A DNA stretch of 64,000 nucleotides, from contig JBJOQO010000004.1 in the NCBI GenBank assembly GCA_046049865.1, forward strand, positions 44,003 through 108,002. Direction: 5' to 3'. Of this stretch, positions 17,081-26,667 are shown piece by piece. Origin of the DNA: JANPCX01 sp046049865. GTDB lineage: Bacteria; Pseudomonadota; Gammaproteobacteria; Burkholderiales; Burkholderiaceae_C. The translations under genes were made by a program, and so were the position numbers. The first letter of the stretch is position 1. Each line of letters begins with the position of its first letter. The notes below the pieces were generated by a model that saw only the letters and a list, made by a program, of their open reading frames with translations, made no database searches and had not been told where the DNA came from.

Positions 17081-18676
17081 CTACAAAGCTGCCCAATTCA
17101 CCCGACACCAGTCCGCCACCACCTCCCGCTGCGGCTCACTCAAATGCAAACCCAACTTGCTGCGCCGCCACAGCACATCGTCGCTGGAGCGCGCCCACTC
17201 GTGGGCGTGTAAATAGTGCAGTTCACCTTCGTGTAAATCACCTGCCACCGCCTTGCCTAAATCGCCGTCCAAGATGACGGCAGCACGCGAACCATAAGCC
17301 CGCGCCAAACGGTGCAGCAAGGCCCGAGGCCGGGAGGGGTACTTCTGCGCCAGCGCTTGTTCAAAGCGAGAAAAGTCCGTGTCGGGACGGTGGGCCTCGC
17401 GGATCCAGGCGCTCAGGTCACCACCCGGCAGCGGCGCGTTGTGATGCGTCCAAGCGCCTTGGGTTGCGCCCAAGAGTGGGGCCAGCAGGTTGGCGGCCTC
17501 TTCCGCGAGCTTGCGGCAGGTGGTGATTTTTCCGCCCCACACCGACAGCAACGGCGCACCGTCTTGCGTCAGTTCCAGCGCGTAGTCACGGGTGACTTGG
17601 CTGGCCGATTTGCCGCGTTTTCCATCCGCACCGCCGCCCTCTTCATCCAGCAAAGGCCGCACACCGCTGTAGTGCCAGACCACATCACTGGTCAGCACCG
17701 GTTTCTCAAAATAGCGGCTGGCCTGTTCGCAGAGGTAGTTGATCTCGGACGGGTCGATGGTGAGGTCCCCCGGTGGCCCGAGGTGTTCGACGTCGGTGGT
17801 GCCGATCAACGTGAAGTGCTGTTCGTAAGGAATGGCAAAGATGATGCGCTGGTCGGGGTTTTGAAAGATGTAGGCGTGGTCGTGGGTGAATCGCTGCTTG
17901 ACCACGATGTGGCTGCCCTTGACCAAACGCAGCTTGCGCGGTGGTGTACCGGGGCGGACGGTGTCAACACAGTGTTGGTTCAGAAACTGCGCGGCCCATG
18001 GACCGGCTGCATTGACCACGGCGCGGGCTTGAAGCGATCGCGTCTCGCCCGAGGCAGCGGTGAGCTGAACAGCCCAGGCGCTGGGCCCACGCTCGGCGCG
18101 TGTGCATGCCCAGCGTGTCAGCACCTGCGCTCCGCGCTCGTGGGCATCCAAGGCATTGAGCACCACAAAACGCGCATCGTCCACCCAGCCGTCGGAATAC
18201 ACAAAACCTTGGGTGTAGCGCGGCTTGAGCGGCACGCCAGCCGGGTGTTTGCGCAAGTTCACGCCGCGCGAATCACGCAGCACCTCGCGGCGGGCCAGGT
18301 GGTCATATAAAAACAAACCCAGACGAATCATCCAGGCGGGCCGCATGCCGTCGTCGTGCGGCATCACAAAACGCAGCGGCCACATGATGTGGGGCGCACT
18401 TTTGAGCAGCACCTCGCGCTCGGCCAGGGCTTTGCGCACCAGCAAAAACTCGCGGTGCTCCAAATAACGCAAGCCACCGTGGATGAGTTTGGTGCTGCTG
18501 GACGAGGTGTGCTGCGCCAGATCGTCTTTCTCGCACAGCACCACCTTCAAACCGCGGCCCGCCAAGTCACGCGATATGGCCGCGCCGTTGATGCCGCCGC
18601 CCACCACAAGCACATCAAAACGCGCATCACCCCGCGCATCGCTGGGCCACACATCAAGAATGGGTTGGGTGCTCAT
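17081..18676 (-). CDS. glpD: Aerobic glycerol-3-phosphate dehydrogenase
   Basis: FAD enzyme of the inner membrane that oxidises sn-glycerol 3-phosphate to dihydroxyacetone phosphate and passes electrons to quinone. The 531-residue product shows the N-terminal FAD motif VVGGGINGAAISRDLAGRG, the family segments SSSSTKLIHGGLRYLE and RPLRFVMP-like WPLRFVMPHD, the DVVWHYSGVRPL block and the C-terminal domain (LHYLHAHEWARS). It is divergent from glpK across 112 bp, so both halves of the glycerol pathway share one control region. No glpR or glpF is seen in the window. Confidence 0.96.
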   Translation of the reverse strand: MSTQPILDVWPSDARGDARFDVLVVGGGINGAAISRDLAGRGLKVVLCEKDDLAQHTSSSSTKLIHGGLRYLEHREFLLVRKALAEREVLLKSAPHIMWPLRFVMPHDDGMRPAWMIRLGLFLYDHLARREVLRDSRGVNLRKHPAGVPLKPRYTQGFVYSDGWVDDARFVVLNALDAHERGAQVLTRWACTRAERGPSAWAVQLTAASGETRSLQARAVVNAAGPWAAQFLNQHCVDTVRPGTPPRKLRLVKGSHIVVKQRFTHDHAYIFQNPDQRIIFAIPYEQHFTLIGTTDVEHLGPPGDLTIDPSEINYLCEQASRYFEKPVLTSDVVWHYSGVRPLLDEEGGGADGKRGKSASQVTRDYALELTQDGAPLLSVWGGKITTCRKLAEEAANLLAPLLGATQGAWTHHNAPLPGGDLSAWIREAHRPDTDFSRFEQALAQKYPSRPRALLHRLARAYGSRAAVILDGDLGKAVAGDLHEGELHYLHAHEWARSSDDVLWRRSKLGLHLSEPQREVVADWCRVNWAAL

Positions 18677-18788
18677 GGGGGCTGATTCTCACCGCAAGTT
18701 CGCTGCTGCGCCTCCCGGGGATGCCCCCTATCCGCAACCCTGGGACAAGGCCAACAATGCGGTGCCGCCTTTTGCACGGATGCCACAC

Positions 18789-20306
18789 ATGAAGACACCC
18801 ACTCACCTGCTCGCCCTGGACCAAGGCACCTCCAGTTCCCGCGCCATCGTGTTCGACTTCAAGGGTCACCCCGTGGCCACGGCACAGCGCGAGTTCAGAC
18901 AAATTTTTCCGCAGCCCGGCTGGGTGGAGCACGACGCGGATGCGATCTGGAGCAGCCAACTCGCCACAGCCCAAGATGCTCTGGCCCAAGCAGGGTTGAG
19001 TGCCGAACACATCGCGGCCATAGGCATCACCAACCAACGTGAAACCACCGTGCTGTGGAACCGGCACACGGGCCAGACACTGCACCACGCCATCGTGTGG
19101 CAAGACAGGCGCACCGAAGCACTGTGCGCCGAACTTCGCGCGCGCGGCTTGCAGCAGTTGGTGCGGGACAAAACCGGGCTGGTGATCGATCCGTATTTTT
19201 CGGGCACCAAACTCAAATGGCTGCTCGACCATGTGCCGGGCGCGCGCACCTTGGCACGGCAAGGCGATTTGGCGTTTGGCACGGTGGACAGTTGGTTGCT
19301 GTGGCAGCTCACACGCAGTCAAAGTGGCGCAGGGGTGCATGCCACCGATGTGAGCAATGCCTCGCGCACCATGCTGTTCAACCTGCACACGCAAGACTGG
19401 GACGAGGAGTTGCTGTCGCTGCTCGACATACCGCGCGAGGTCTTGCCAGTGGTGCGCCCATCCAGTTTTTTGTATGGCCACACCGCGCCCGAGTTGTTAG
19501 GCGCAGCCATTCCGATTGGTGCCTTGGTGGGCGATCAACAAAGTGCCCTCTTCGGTCAAGGCTGCTTCAACCCCGGTATGGCCAAAAACACCTATGGCAC
19601 CGGCTGCTTCATGTTGATGCACAGCGGCGAGCAGGTGGTGACCTCCGAGCACGGGCTCATCAGCACCCAATCGGCGCAAGTTGACCGCATGGCACCGCAG
19701 TTCGCACTGGAAGGCAGTGTATTCATGGGCGGTGCGGTGGTGCAGTGGTTGCGTGATGGCTTGAGAGTGATTGAGTCCAGCGAGCAAGTGCAAGCCCTGG
19801 CCGACAGCGTGCCGGACAGCGGCGGTGTCGTCATGGTGCCTGCGTTTGTCGGGCTGGGCGCGCCTTACTGGCAAGCCGATGCGCGTGGTGCCATCCTCGG
19901 CCTCACCCGCGGCAGCACCAGCGCCCACATCGCGCGCGCGGCACTGGAGTCCATCGCCTTTCAAAGCGCCGCACTGCTCATGGCCATGAACCGCGATGCG
20001 CAGGCTGCTGGCCTGGCGCCCGTGACCGAGTTGCGTGTGGACGGTGGCGCCAGCCGCAACAACAGCCTGATGCAGTTTCAGGCCGACCTGCTGGGCATTC
20101 CCGTACTGCGCCCGCAGGTGAGTGAAACCACGGCCTTGGGGGCCGCTTGGTTGGCAGGGTTGGCCTGCGGCGTGTATCGCAGCACCACGGAGCTGGCGGC
20201 GCTGTGGCAGTTAGACCGCCGATTTGAACCCCAGATGCCATCAGACCAAGCCGCCGCATTGTTGTCGGGATGGGCGCGTGCTGTCAGGCAGGTCACCAGC
20301 GCCTGA
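18789..20306 (+). CDS. glpK: Glycerol kinase
   Basis: ATP-dependent phosphorylation of glycerol to sn-glycerol 3-phosphate, the substrate of GlpD encoded divergently. The 505-residue protein is full length (E. coli 502). It contains LALDQGTSSSRAIVFD at the N-terminus, AIGITNQRETTVLW, the KLKWLLDHVPGA region, the FGGY-family signature (GGAVVQWLRDGL) and the ATP-binding DGGASRNNSLMQFQAD. The ATG at 18789 has GGA eight bases upstream; an in-frame ATG at 18780 would add three residues. Confidence 0.97.
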   Translation: MKTPTHLLALDQGTSSSRAIVFDFKGHPVATAQREFRQIFPQPGWVEHDADAIWSSQLATAQDALAQAGLSAEHIAAIGITNQRETTVLWNRHTGQTLHHAIVWQDRRTEALCAELRARGLQQLVRDKTGLVIDPYFSGTKLKWLLDHVPGARTLARQGDLAFGTVDSWLLWQLTRSQSGAGVHATDVSNASRTMLFNLHTQDWDEELLSLLDIPREVLPVVRPSSFLYGHTAPELLGAAIPIGALVGDQQSALFGQGCFNPGMAKNTYGTGCFMLMHSGEQVVTSEHGLISTQSAQVDRMAPQFALEGSVFMGGAVVQWLRDGLRVIESSEQVQALADSVPDSGGVVMVPAFVGLGAPYWQADARGAILGLTRGSTSAHIARAALESIAFQSAALLMAMNRDAQAAGLAPVTELRVDGGASRNNSLMQFQADLLGIPVLRPQVSETTALGAAWLAGLACGVYRSTTELAALWQLDRRFEPQMPSDQAAALLSGWARAVRQVTSA

Positions 20307-20452
20307 AACAACCAAACCGATAGCGCTGCAAGTCCCATCGGGTTCAGAAAAAACACAGCTTTAGCCCGTTGTTCGACAGATAAAGAGCCGAGCAGCCACT
20401 CACATAATGGTCGTCATTGTGTCCTCTGCGCCCACCTCCGAAATTTGCTTTC

Positions 20453-23400
20453 ATGCAAAGTGCTCCCCTGCCCGACAACGAGTCTCAGCGCCTGGCGGCG
20501 CTGCGAGCGCTCGATGTACTCGATACCGGCCCTGAGGCCGAGTTCGACGCCTTGGTGCGCACCGCCTCCTTGGTCTGCGGGGTGCCCATCTCACTGATCA
20601 GCCTGATTGACGCGGAGCGGCAGTGGTTCAAAGCCAACATTGGCTTGCCAGGTGCCCTGGAAACTCCGCGTGATGTGGCGTTTTGTGCCCATGCGATTTT
20701 GGGCGACGCCTTGTTTGAAGTACCAGACGCCTTGGCGGACCCGCGTTTTGCCGACAACCCCTTGGTCAGCGGCAGCCCCGACATTCGTTTTTATGCGGGC
20801 GCGCCTGTCGTCTTGAGTGACGGCCACCACGTGGGCACCTTGTGTGTGATTGACCGCCAAGCCCGCCAGCTCAACGACATGCAGCGCGAGGTGCTGCACT
20901 GCCTGGCCCTGGCGGCCGCCCAAGCGCTGGAGGGGCGGCGTGCCCTGCGCAAGCAGGCGCAAACAAACGCTGCCGTTGCCGCGAGCGAAGCGCGTTTTCG
21001 TGCCCTGAGCGACGGCTCGCCTCTCGGGGTCTATCACACCGATGCGCGTGGACACTGCACCTACACCAACCAGCGCTGGCAAGAAATTTATGGCTTGAGC
21101 CTGGACGAGAGCCTGGGCACAGGCTGGAGCAAAACCCTGCACCCCGACGACCAAGGGGCCGTGTATGAACAATGGCAACGGGCCGCCGAAAAGAACATGG
21201 ACTTCAACATGGAGTTCCGCATCTTGCACCCCTCGGGCAAGGTGAGACAGGTGCGTTCCACCGCACGTGCCGTACGCGAGTCTGACGGCATGGTGCAGGG
21301 CTACATTGGTTCGGTGGAAGACGTGACCTTGCGCCACGCCGCTTTGATCAAACTGGCCGACAGCAAAGAACGCCTGCGCCGCTTGTATGAAGCCACGCCC
21401 GCGATGATGCACTCCATCAACGAGCAGGGCCGCTTGGTGACCGTGAGCGACCACTGGTTGGCCAAATTGGGTTACACGCGCGACGAAGTCATCGGTCGCC
21501 CGTCCGCCGACTTCCTCACCCCCGCCTCTCGCCAGCGGGTGCAGACAGAAGCGCTGCCTGCCTTTCTTCAACAGGGGCGCTACGACAACGTTGAAGTGCA
21601 GATGGTCACCAAGTCAGGCGAGGTGATCGACGTGCTGCTGTCTGCTATTCAAGACCGCGACCCCGATGGCCAGATGGTGCAAGGTTTGGGCGTCGTGGAG
21701 GACATCACCGCACGCAAACGCTCCGAGCGTGCGCTGGCGCTGGAGCGCCAGCGTTTGGAAAATATTCTGGACGGCACGCAACTGGCCACCTGGGAGTGGG
21801 AAGCCACCACCGGCGAGTTGCGCCTGAACGAACGTTGGGCGCAAATGCTGGGTTACAGCCTGCATGAGCTGGGCCCCACCTCCACCGACACTTGGGCCAC
21901 CCATACCCACCCGGACGATTGGAAACATATCCCGAACATGCTGCAGTGGCACCTGGATGGCCACAGCGAAAAATTTGAAACCGAAATCCGCATGCGCCAC
22001 CGCCACGGGCATTGGGTTTGGGTGCTGGACGTGGGCAAGGTCATGGCCTGGGGGCCTGGCATGCGCCCGAAAACAGTGTTTGGCACACGGCAGGACATCA
22101 CGGTGCGCAAACGCCAAGAAGAAGAGTTGCGCAAAAGCCAGAGCTTCTTGGAGCGCAGCGGCTGGATGGCCGGCGTGGGCGGCTGGGAGGTGGACTTGCT
22201 GCAATGCGAAGTCCATTGGTCGCCCGAGACCTGCCGCATCCATGGCGTTGATCCAGACCATCAACCGACCTTTGAAGAAGGCATCGGTTTTTACGCGCCA
22301 GAGGCGCGCTCTGTGGTTCAGCAGGCCGTTCAACGCGCCTTGGAGGACGCACAGGATTGGGATCTCGAGTTGCCCCTGATTCGTGCCGATGGGCAAAAAA
22401 TTTGGGCGCGTTCGGTAGGCTCATCCGAACGGGTAGACGGCAAGGCCGTGCGCCTGGTCGGTGCTTTCCAAGATGTGACCCAGCGGGTGAACGAACGTTT
22501 GGCGCTGCAAGACGCCAAGGAGCGCATCGCCCTGGCCACTGAAAGCGGCGGCATTGGTGTTTGGCAATGGGACATCGTCAGCGGTGAGTTACTTTGGGAC
22601 GACAGAATGTTCCAGCTTTACGGGTTGCCACAGTCCAAGGGCGTTGCCACCTACGAGCTGTGGTCGCATGCGCTGCATGCGGACGATGTGGCCGCCACCG
22701 AGATGGCTTTGCAGCGCAGCATCGACACGGGCGAGGCCTTCAATACCGAGTTCCGCATTCATTGGCCCGACGGCACGCTGCGCCACCTGCGGGGTTCGGG
22801 CCGCGTCCACCGTGACGCCCAAGGCCAGGCCGTCAGCATGGTGGGCGTGAATTGGGACATCACCGAGCCACGCACCTTGGCCGCCGCCCTGGCCGAGCAG
22901 CGCGAACTCCTGGAAGTCACTTTGCGCTCCATTGGCGACGCAGTCATCACTACCGATGCCCAAGGCCGCATCACCTGGCTGAACCCCGTCGCCGAACAGA
23001 TGACTGGTTGGGGAAGCCATGAAGCCCGGGAGCAACCGCTTGCAACGGTATTCCACATCGTCAATGAAGAAACCCGGGAAGTGGCTGTCAATCCAGTGAC
23101 CACCTGCTTGGAACAAGGCAAGGTGGTGGGCTTGGCCAACCACACGGTGCTGATTTCCCGTTCGGGCCAGGAGTTCGGTATTGAAGACTCGGCCGCCCCG
23201 ATACGCAATGCGCAGGGCGATGTACTGGGCGTGGTGCTGGTATTCCACGACGTGACCGCGCTGGTCAATCGGCGCGAGTTTGAAACCCGGCTGCAACGTT
23301 TGCTCGACAAAACTGGCGACGAGCGCGGCGAGCATGCCTTGCTCTTCCTCGACCTGGATCAATTCAAGATCGTCAACGACACCTGCGGGCATGCGGCAGG

Positions 23401-24532
23401 CGACGAGTTGCTGCAACAAATTTCCAAACTCCTGCAAGAAGCCGTTCGCCACCGCGACACCGTGGCACGTTTGGGTGGCGACGAGTTCGCGGTGATTTTG
23501 GAGCACTGCAAATCCGACCAAGCGCAGCGTGTGGCACAACAGGTGTGCGACCGCATGAACGACTTCCGCTACGTGCATGGCGAGCGGCGCTTTCGCGTTG
23601 GGGCCAGCATTGGCCTCGTGCCACTGACCAACCACTTCACCACCGCCGCAGCTGCCATGCAGGCCGCCGACACCTCTTGTTATGCCGCCAAAGAGGCAGG
23701 TCGCAACCGTGTGCATGCTTGGTTTGACTCCGATGAAGCCCGCCTTGCGCGGGATGGCCAGGTGCAGTGGACCACCCGCATTGAACAAGCACTGGATGAC
23801 AACCTGTTTGAGCTGTTTGCCCAGCGCATTGATCCCTTGGGATTGGCGACACCAGGCTTACACGCCGAGGTGTTGCTGCGCATGCGCGGCACAGACGGTG
23901 TTTTGATTCCTCCAGGCGCATTTTTGCCGGCAGCCGAACGTTTTCACCTTGCCTCGCGCATCGACCGCTGGGTGTTGCGCCAGAGCGTGACCTGGTTGCG
24001 CAGCATTCCGGTGTTGTCCTTGATTGGGAACTTGAGTGTGAATTTGTCGGGTCAGTCCGTGGGTGACCGCAGCTTCCACCAATGGGCGCTGCAAATGCTG
24101 ACCGAAGCAGGGACTGACATCTGCAGCCGTTTGTGTTTTGAAATCACCGAAACCGCCGCCATCACCCAACTCGCCGACGCGGGCCAATTCATCGAGAAAC
24201 TTCGCGAGCTGGGCGTTAGAACCGCACTGGACGACTTCGGTGCTGGGGCCTCGTCGTTCGGCTATCTGAAATCCATGCCCGTGGACTACCTCAAGATTGA
24301 CGGCCAGTTTGTGCGCGATTTGGTGACCGACCCACTGGACGAAGCGGCCGTGCGCTGTTTCATCGACGTGGCCAAGGTGGTCAACATGAAAACCGTGGCC
24401 GAGTTTGTGGACAACCCCGAGGTACTGGCACGCTTGCGTGACATGGGGGCTGACTATGCACAGGGCTTTTTGCTGCACCGCCCCGCACCGATAGCCGAAC
24501 TTTTGCAACCTGTTTCGGAGCGCATTGGATGA
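20453..24532 (+). CDS. GAF/multi-PAS diguanylate cyclase-phosphodiesterase
   Basis: A 1359-residue c-di-GMP enzyme. Domains in order (approximate residues): GAF 15-165, six PAS/PAC units starting near 180, 306, 433, 563, 690 and 819, GGDEF 955-1090, EAL 1100-1350. The GGDEF site is intact (RLGGDEFAV) with an RxxD inhibitory site five residues before it (RHRD). The EAL motif reads EVL (HAEVLLRM), and NLSVNLSG, ITET, DDFGAG and KIDGQF are kept, so hydrolysis is plausible. No membrane segment is seen; signals are read in the cytoplasm. The stop overlaps the cheA start (ATGA), tying it to chemosensory signalling. Confidence 0.93.
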   Translation: MQSAPLPDNESQRLAALRALDVLDTGPEAEFDALVRTASLVCGVPISLISLIDAERQWFKANIGLPGALETPRDVAFCAHAILGDALFEVPDALADPRFADNPLVSGSPDIRFYAGAPVVLSDGHHVGTLCVIDRQARQLNDMQREVLHCLALAAAQALEGRRALRKQAQTNAAVAASEARFRALSDGSPLGVYHTDARGHCTYTNQRWQEIYGLSLDESLGTGWSKTLHPDDQGAVYEQWQRAAEKNMDFNMEFRILHPSGKVRQVRSTARAVRESDGMVQGYIGSVEDVTLRHAALIKLADSKERLRRLYEATPAMMHSINEQGRLVTVSDHWLAKLGYTRDEVIGRPSADFLTPASRQRVQTEALPAFLQQGRYDNVEVQMVTKSGEVIDVLLSAIQDRDPDGQMVQGLGVVEDITARKRSERALALERQRLENILDGTQLATWEWEATTGELRLNERWAQMLGYSLHELGPTSTDTWATHTHPDDWKHIPNMLQWHLDGHSEKFETEIRMRHRHGHWVWVLDVGKVMAWGPGMRPKTVFGTRQDITVRKRQEEELRKSQSFLERSGWMAGVGGWEVDLLQCEVHWSPETCRIHGVDPDHQPTFEEGIGFYAPEARSVVQQAVQRALEDAQDWDLELPLIRADGQKIWARSVGSSERVDGKAVRLVGAFQDVTQRVNERLALQDAKERIALATESGGIGVWQWDIVSGELLWDDRMFQLYGLPQSKGVATYELWSHALHADDVAATEMALQRSIDTGEAFNTEFRIHWPDGTLRHLRGSGRVHRDAQGQAVSMVGVNWDITEPRTLAAALAEQRELLEVTLRSIGDAVITTDAQGRITWLNPVAEQMTGWGSHEAREQPLATVFHIVNEETREVAVNPVTTCLEQGKVVGLANHTVLISRSGQEFGIEDSAAPIRNAQGDVLGVVLVFHDVTALVNRREFETRLQRLLDKTGDERGEHALLFLDLDQFKIVNDTCGHAAGDELLQQISKLLQEAVRHRDTVARLGGDEFAVILEHCKSDQAQRVAQQVCDRMNDFRYVHGERRFRVGASIGLVPLTNHFTTAAAAMQAADTSCYAAKEAGRNRVHAWFDSDEARLARDGQVQWTTRIEQALDDNLFELFAQRIDPLGLATPGLHAEVLLRMRGTDGVLIPPGAFLPAAERFHLASRIDRWVLRQSVTWLRSIPVLSLIGNLSVNLSGQSVGDRSFHQWALQMLTEAGTDICSRLCFEITETAAITQLADAGQFIEKLRELGVRTALDDFGAGASSFGYLKSMPVDYLKIDGQFVRDLVTDPLDEAAVRCFIDVAKVVNMKTVAEFVDNPEVLARLRDMGADYAQGFLLHRPAPIAELLQPVSERIG

Positions 24533-26616
24533 GCGACGACTTTGAAGCCATGGCTCGCGCCGCGTTCGTCGGTGAAGCCGAACAAATGCTGGCGCAGTTG
24601 GAGGCAGCGATATTACGTTTGAGTCCGGGCAACACGCCCGAAGAACTGACAGCGCTGGCTGACGATGCTTTTCGTGCGGTGCACACCATCAAGGGCTCGG
24701 CAGGCATTTTTGGCATGGCTGCGCTCGTGCGTTTGACGCACCAGGTGGAGTCCTACCTGGACGGCCTGCGGGGCGCTCATTGGCTGCCCACCGAGCAAGC
24801 CAAAACCCTGCTCCTGACAGCCCATGATTTGATTAAAAAACTGTGCGCTGGCGAAACAACGCAGACCCTGGAGTTGGCGAAATCGCTGGGCGAACAGATT
24901 GAAACGATGTGTGTTTCTGCCAGTGACTCCAACGCGGCGCAGGCTGACATGGCCTGGGTTTGGCACCTTTCTTGGCGGCCCCATGCAGGCGGTGTGCCTT
25001 CGCCGCATCAAGAAGCCATTTGGCAACAAACGAGTGAACTGGGGCGTTTCAATTGGTGGCCAAGCGAAGCGCACAGCAACGAGTGGCAGCGGGGCTTTGA
25101 AGCCTTGCTGGAGTCACCACAAGACCGAGCCTTGCTGCAAACCACATTGCAGCCCTGGGCAACCATCGGTAATTGGTCGCTGCTGCCTTTGAATGCGCCC
25201 CCATCGGACTACCAAAACTTGCTGGATAAACGCTGCGCAGGCCCCGAGCAAACCCAGGCCCTGCTGCGGCTGTGGAGCCAGATGGGCTTGAATGTGCGCG
25301 AAAGGTTGTTGGCTGCTAGCGCGCCCACTACCGCAGGCACCGTGCAACTTGCTTTCGAACCGAACCGCACGTCCTTGCCCACGCACAATAAGTCGCATCA
25401 AGAAGGCACCAAGGTGCGCGTGGGCGCTGCCAAGCTGGATGAACTCATTGAGCGCATCGCTGAAGTGTCCACCTCGGTCGGGTTGGTGCATGAACAAGCC
25501 CTGCGCAGCGGAAGCAGCAGTTTGCTCGATGCCGCCCAACAAGTGCAGGCCTCCATGAGTCAGGCTCGCGAAGATGCGCTGAATTTGCGCATGGTGCCCA
25601 TCACCGAGGTGTTCGCGCGTTTTCCGCGTTTGGTGCACGACTTGGGGCAACGTTTGGGCCGTGAGGTGGAATTACTCACCTCCGACGGCGACGCTGAAAT
25701 TGACCGCGCCATTGTGGAGGCCGTGGCCGACCCGCTCGTCCACCTCATTCGCAACAGCATGGACCACGGCATTGAACCCGCAGAGGAACGCCTACGCCGA
25801 GGCAAACCGGCCAAGGGCCATATTGCGCTGTCGGCCTACCGCGATGCCGGCCACGTGGTGATCGAAGTGAGGGACGACGGCCGAGGCCTGGACCGCGAGC
25901 GCATCCGTGCACGTGCCGTGGAGCGCGGCTTGGTTGCGGCTGACGCCAAGCTCAGCAACGACGAAGTACTGCGGCTGATTTGCCTGCCCGGTTTTTCCAC
26001 GGCCAGCGAGGTCACCGACATTTCCGGGCGCGGCGTGGGCATGGATGTGGTCAAACGCAATGTCGATGAACTGCACGGCGAGTTGCTCATTTCAAGCGAG
26101 CCCGGCCAAGGCAGTTGTTTCCAAATTCGTGTGCCCATGACCCTGGCCCTGCTCAATGCGTTTTGGGTGCAGGTGCAAGGCGAGCCCTACCTGCTGCCGC
26201 TGGATGCGGTGCTGGAATGCATCAACACCCCGCCCGAATGTTTGCTCCACAGCCAGGCCACCGTGGGCACGTTTTCGCTGCGCGATGAAGTGATGCCCTA
26301 TGTCGATTTGCGGCTCTTGTTCGCCGACGGAGCGCCAGCCACCAGTGAAACCAATCGCGTCAAACGCCAGCGCCGCAGCTTGATCGTGGTGCGTGCACGG
26401 GGTTTGCGGTTGGGCCTTTTGGTCGATCGGCTGATGGGCGAGCAGCAAGTCGTGATCAAGTCATTGGGTGCCGTGTTCAGCGGCCTGCGCCTGTTCAGCG
26501 GGGCCGCCATTTTGGCCAATGGGACTGTAGCCACCGTGCTTGATGTCGGCGTGCTTCAAGACCTGCTGCATCGGCAAACCCAACGCCACGACAACCGCTT
26601 GACTGTTCCCGCCTGA
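24529..26616 (+). CDS. cheA: Chemotaxis histidine kinase CheA
   Basis: A 695-residue CheA. The Hpt domain (residues 1-115) holds the phospho-accepting His52 in AVHTIKGSAGIFGM. The middle, about 120-300, is poorly conserved and has no clear CheY-binding P2 domain. It is followed by the dimerisation helices (KLDELIERIAEVS), the HATPase domain (HLIRNSMDHGIE, DDGRGLD, VTDISGRGVGMDVV) and a C-terminal CheW-like domain (LLPLDAVLECI). No receiver is fused. It is coupled to the c-di-GMP enzyme upstream. The missing P2 and the lack of an adjacent cheY are notable and may mean an alternative phosphoacceptor. Confidence 0.93.
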   Translation: MSDDFEAMARAAFVGEAEQMLAQLEAAILRLSPGNTPEELTALADDAFRAVHTIKGSAGIFGMAALVRLTHQVESYLDGLRGAHWLPTEQAKTLLLTAHDLIKKLCAGETTQTLELAKSLGEQIETMCVSASDSNAAQADMAWVWHLSWRPHAGGVPSPHQEAIWQQTSELGRFNWWPSEAHSNEWQRGFEALLESPQDRALLQTTLQPWATIGNWSLLPLNAPPSDYQNLLDKRCAGPEQTQALLRLWSQMGLNVRERLLAASAPTTAGTVQLAFEPNRTSLPTHNKSHQEGTKVRVGAAKLDELIERIAEVSTSVGLVHEQALRSGSSSLLDAAQQVQASMSQAREDALNLRMVPITEVFARFPRLVHDLGQRLGREVELLTSDGDAEIDRAIVEAVADPLVHLIRNSMDHGIEPAEERLRRGKPAKGHIALSAYRDAGHVVIEVRDDGRGLDRERIRARAVERGLVAADAKLSNDEVLRLICLPGFSTASEVTDISGRGVGMDVVKRNVDELHGELLISSEPGQGSCFQIRVPMTLALLNAFWVQVQGEPYLLPLDAVLECINTPPECLLHSQATVGTFSLRDEVMPYVDLRLLFADGAPATSETNRVKRQRRSLIVVRARGLRLGLLVDRLMGEQQVVIKSLGAVFSGLRLFSGAAILANGTVATVLDVGVLQDLLHRQTQRHDNRLTVPA

Positions 26617-26667
26617 TTTTTCCATCCCACGCCCACATTGAGTTCACAAGAACGAGGAGCCTCTTCC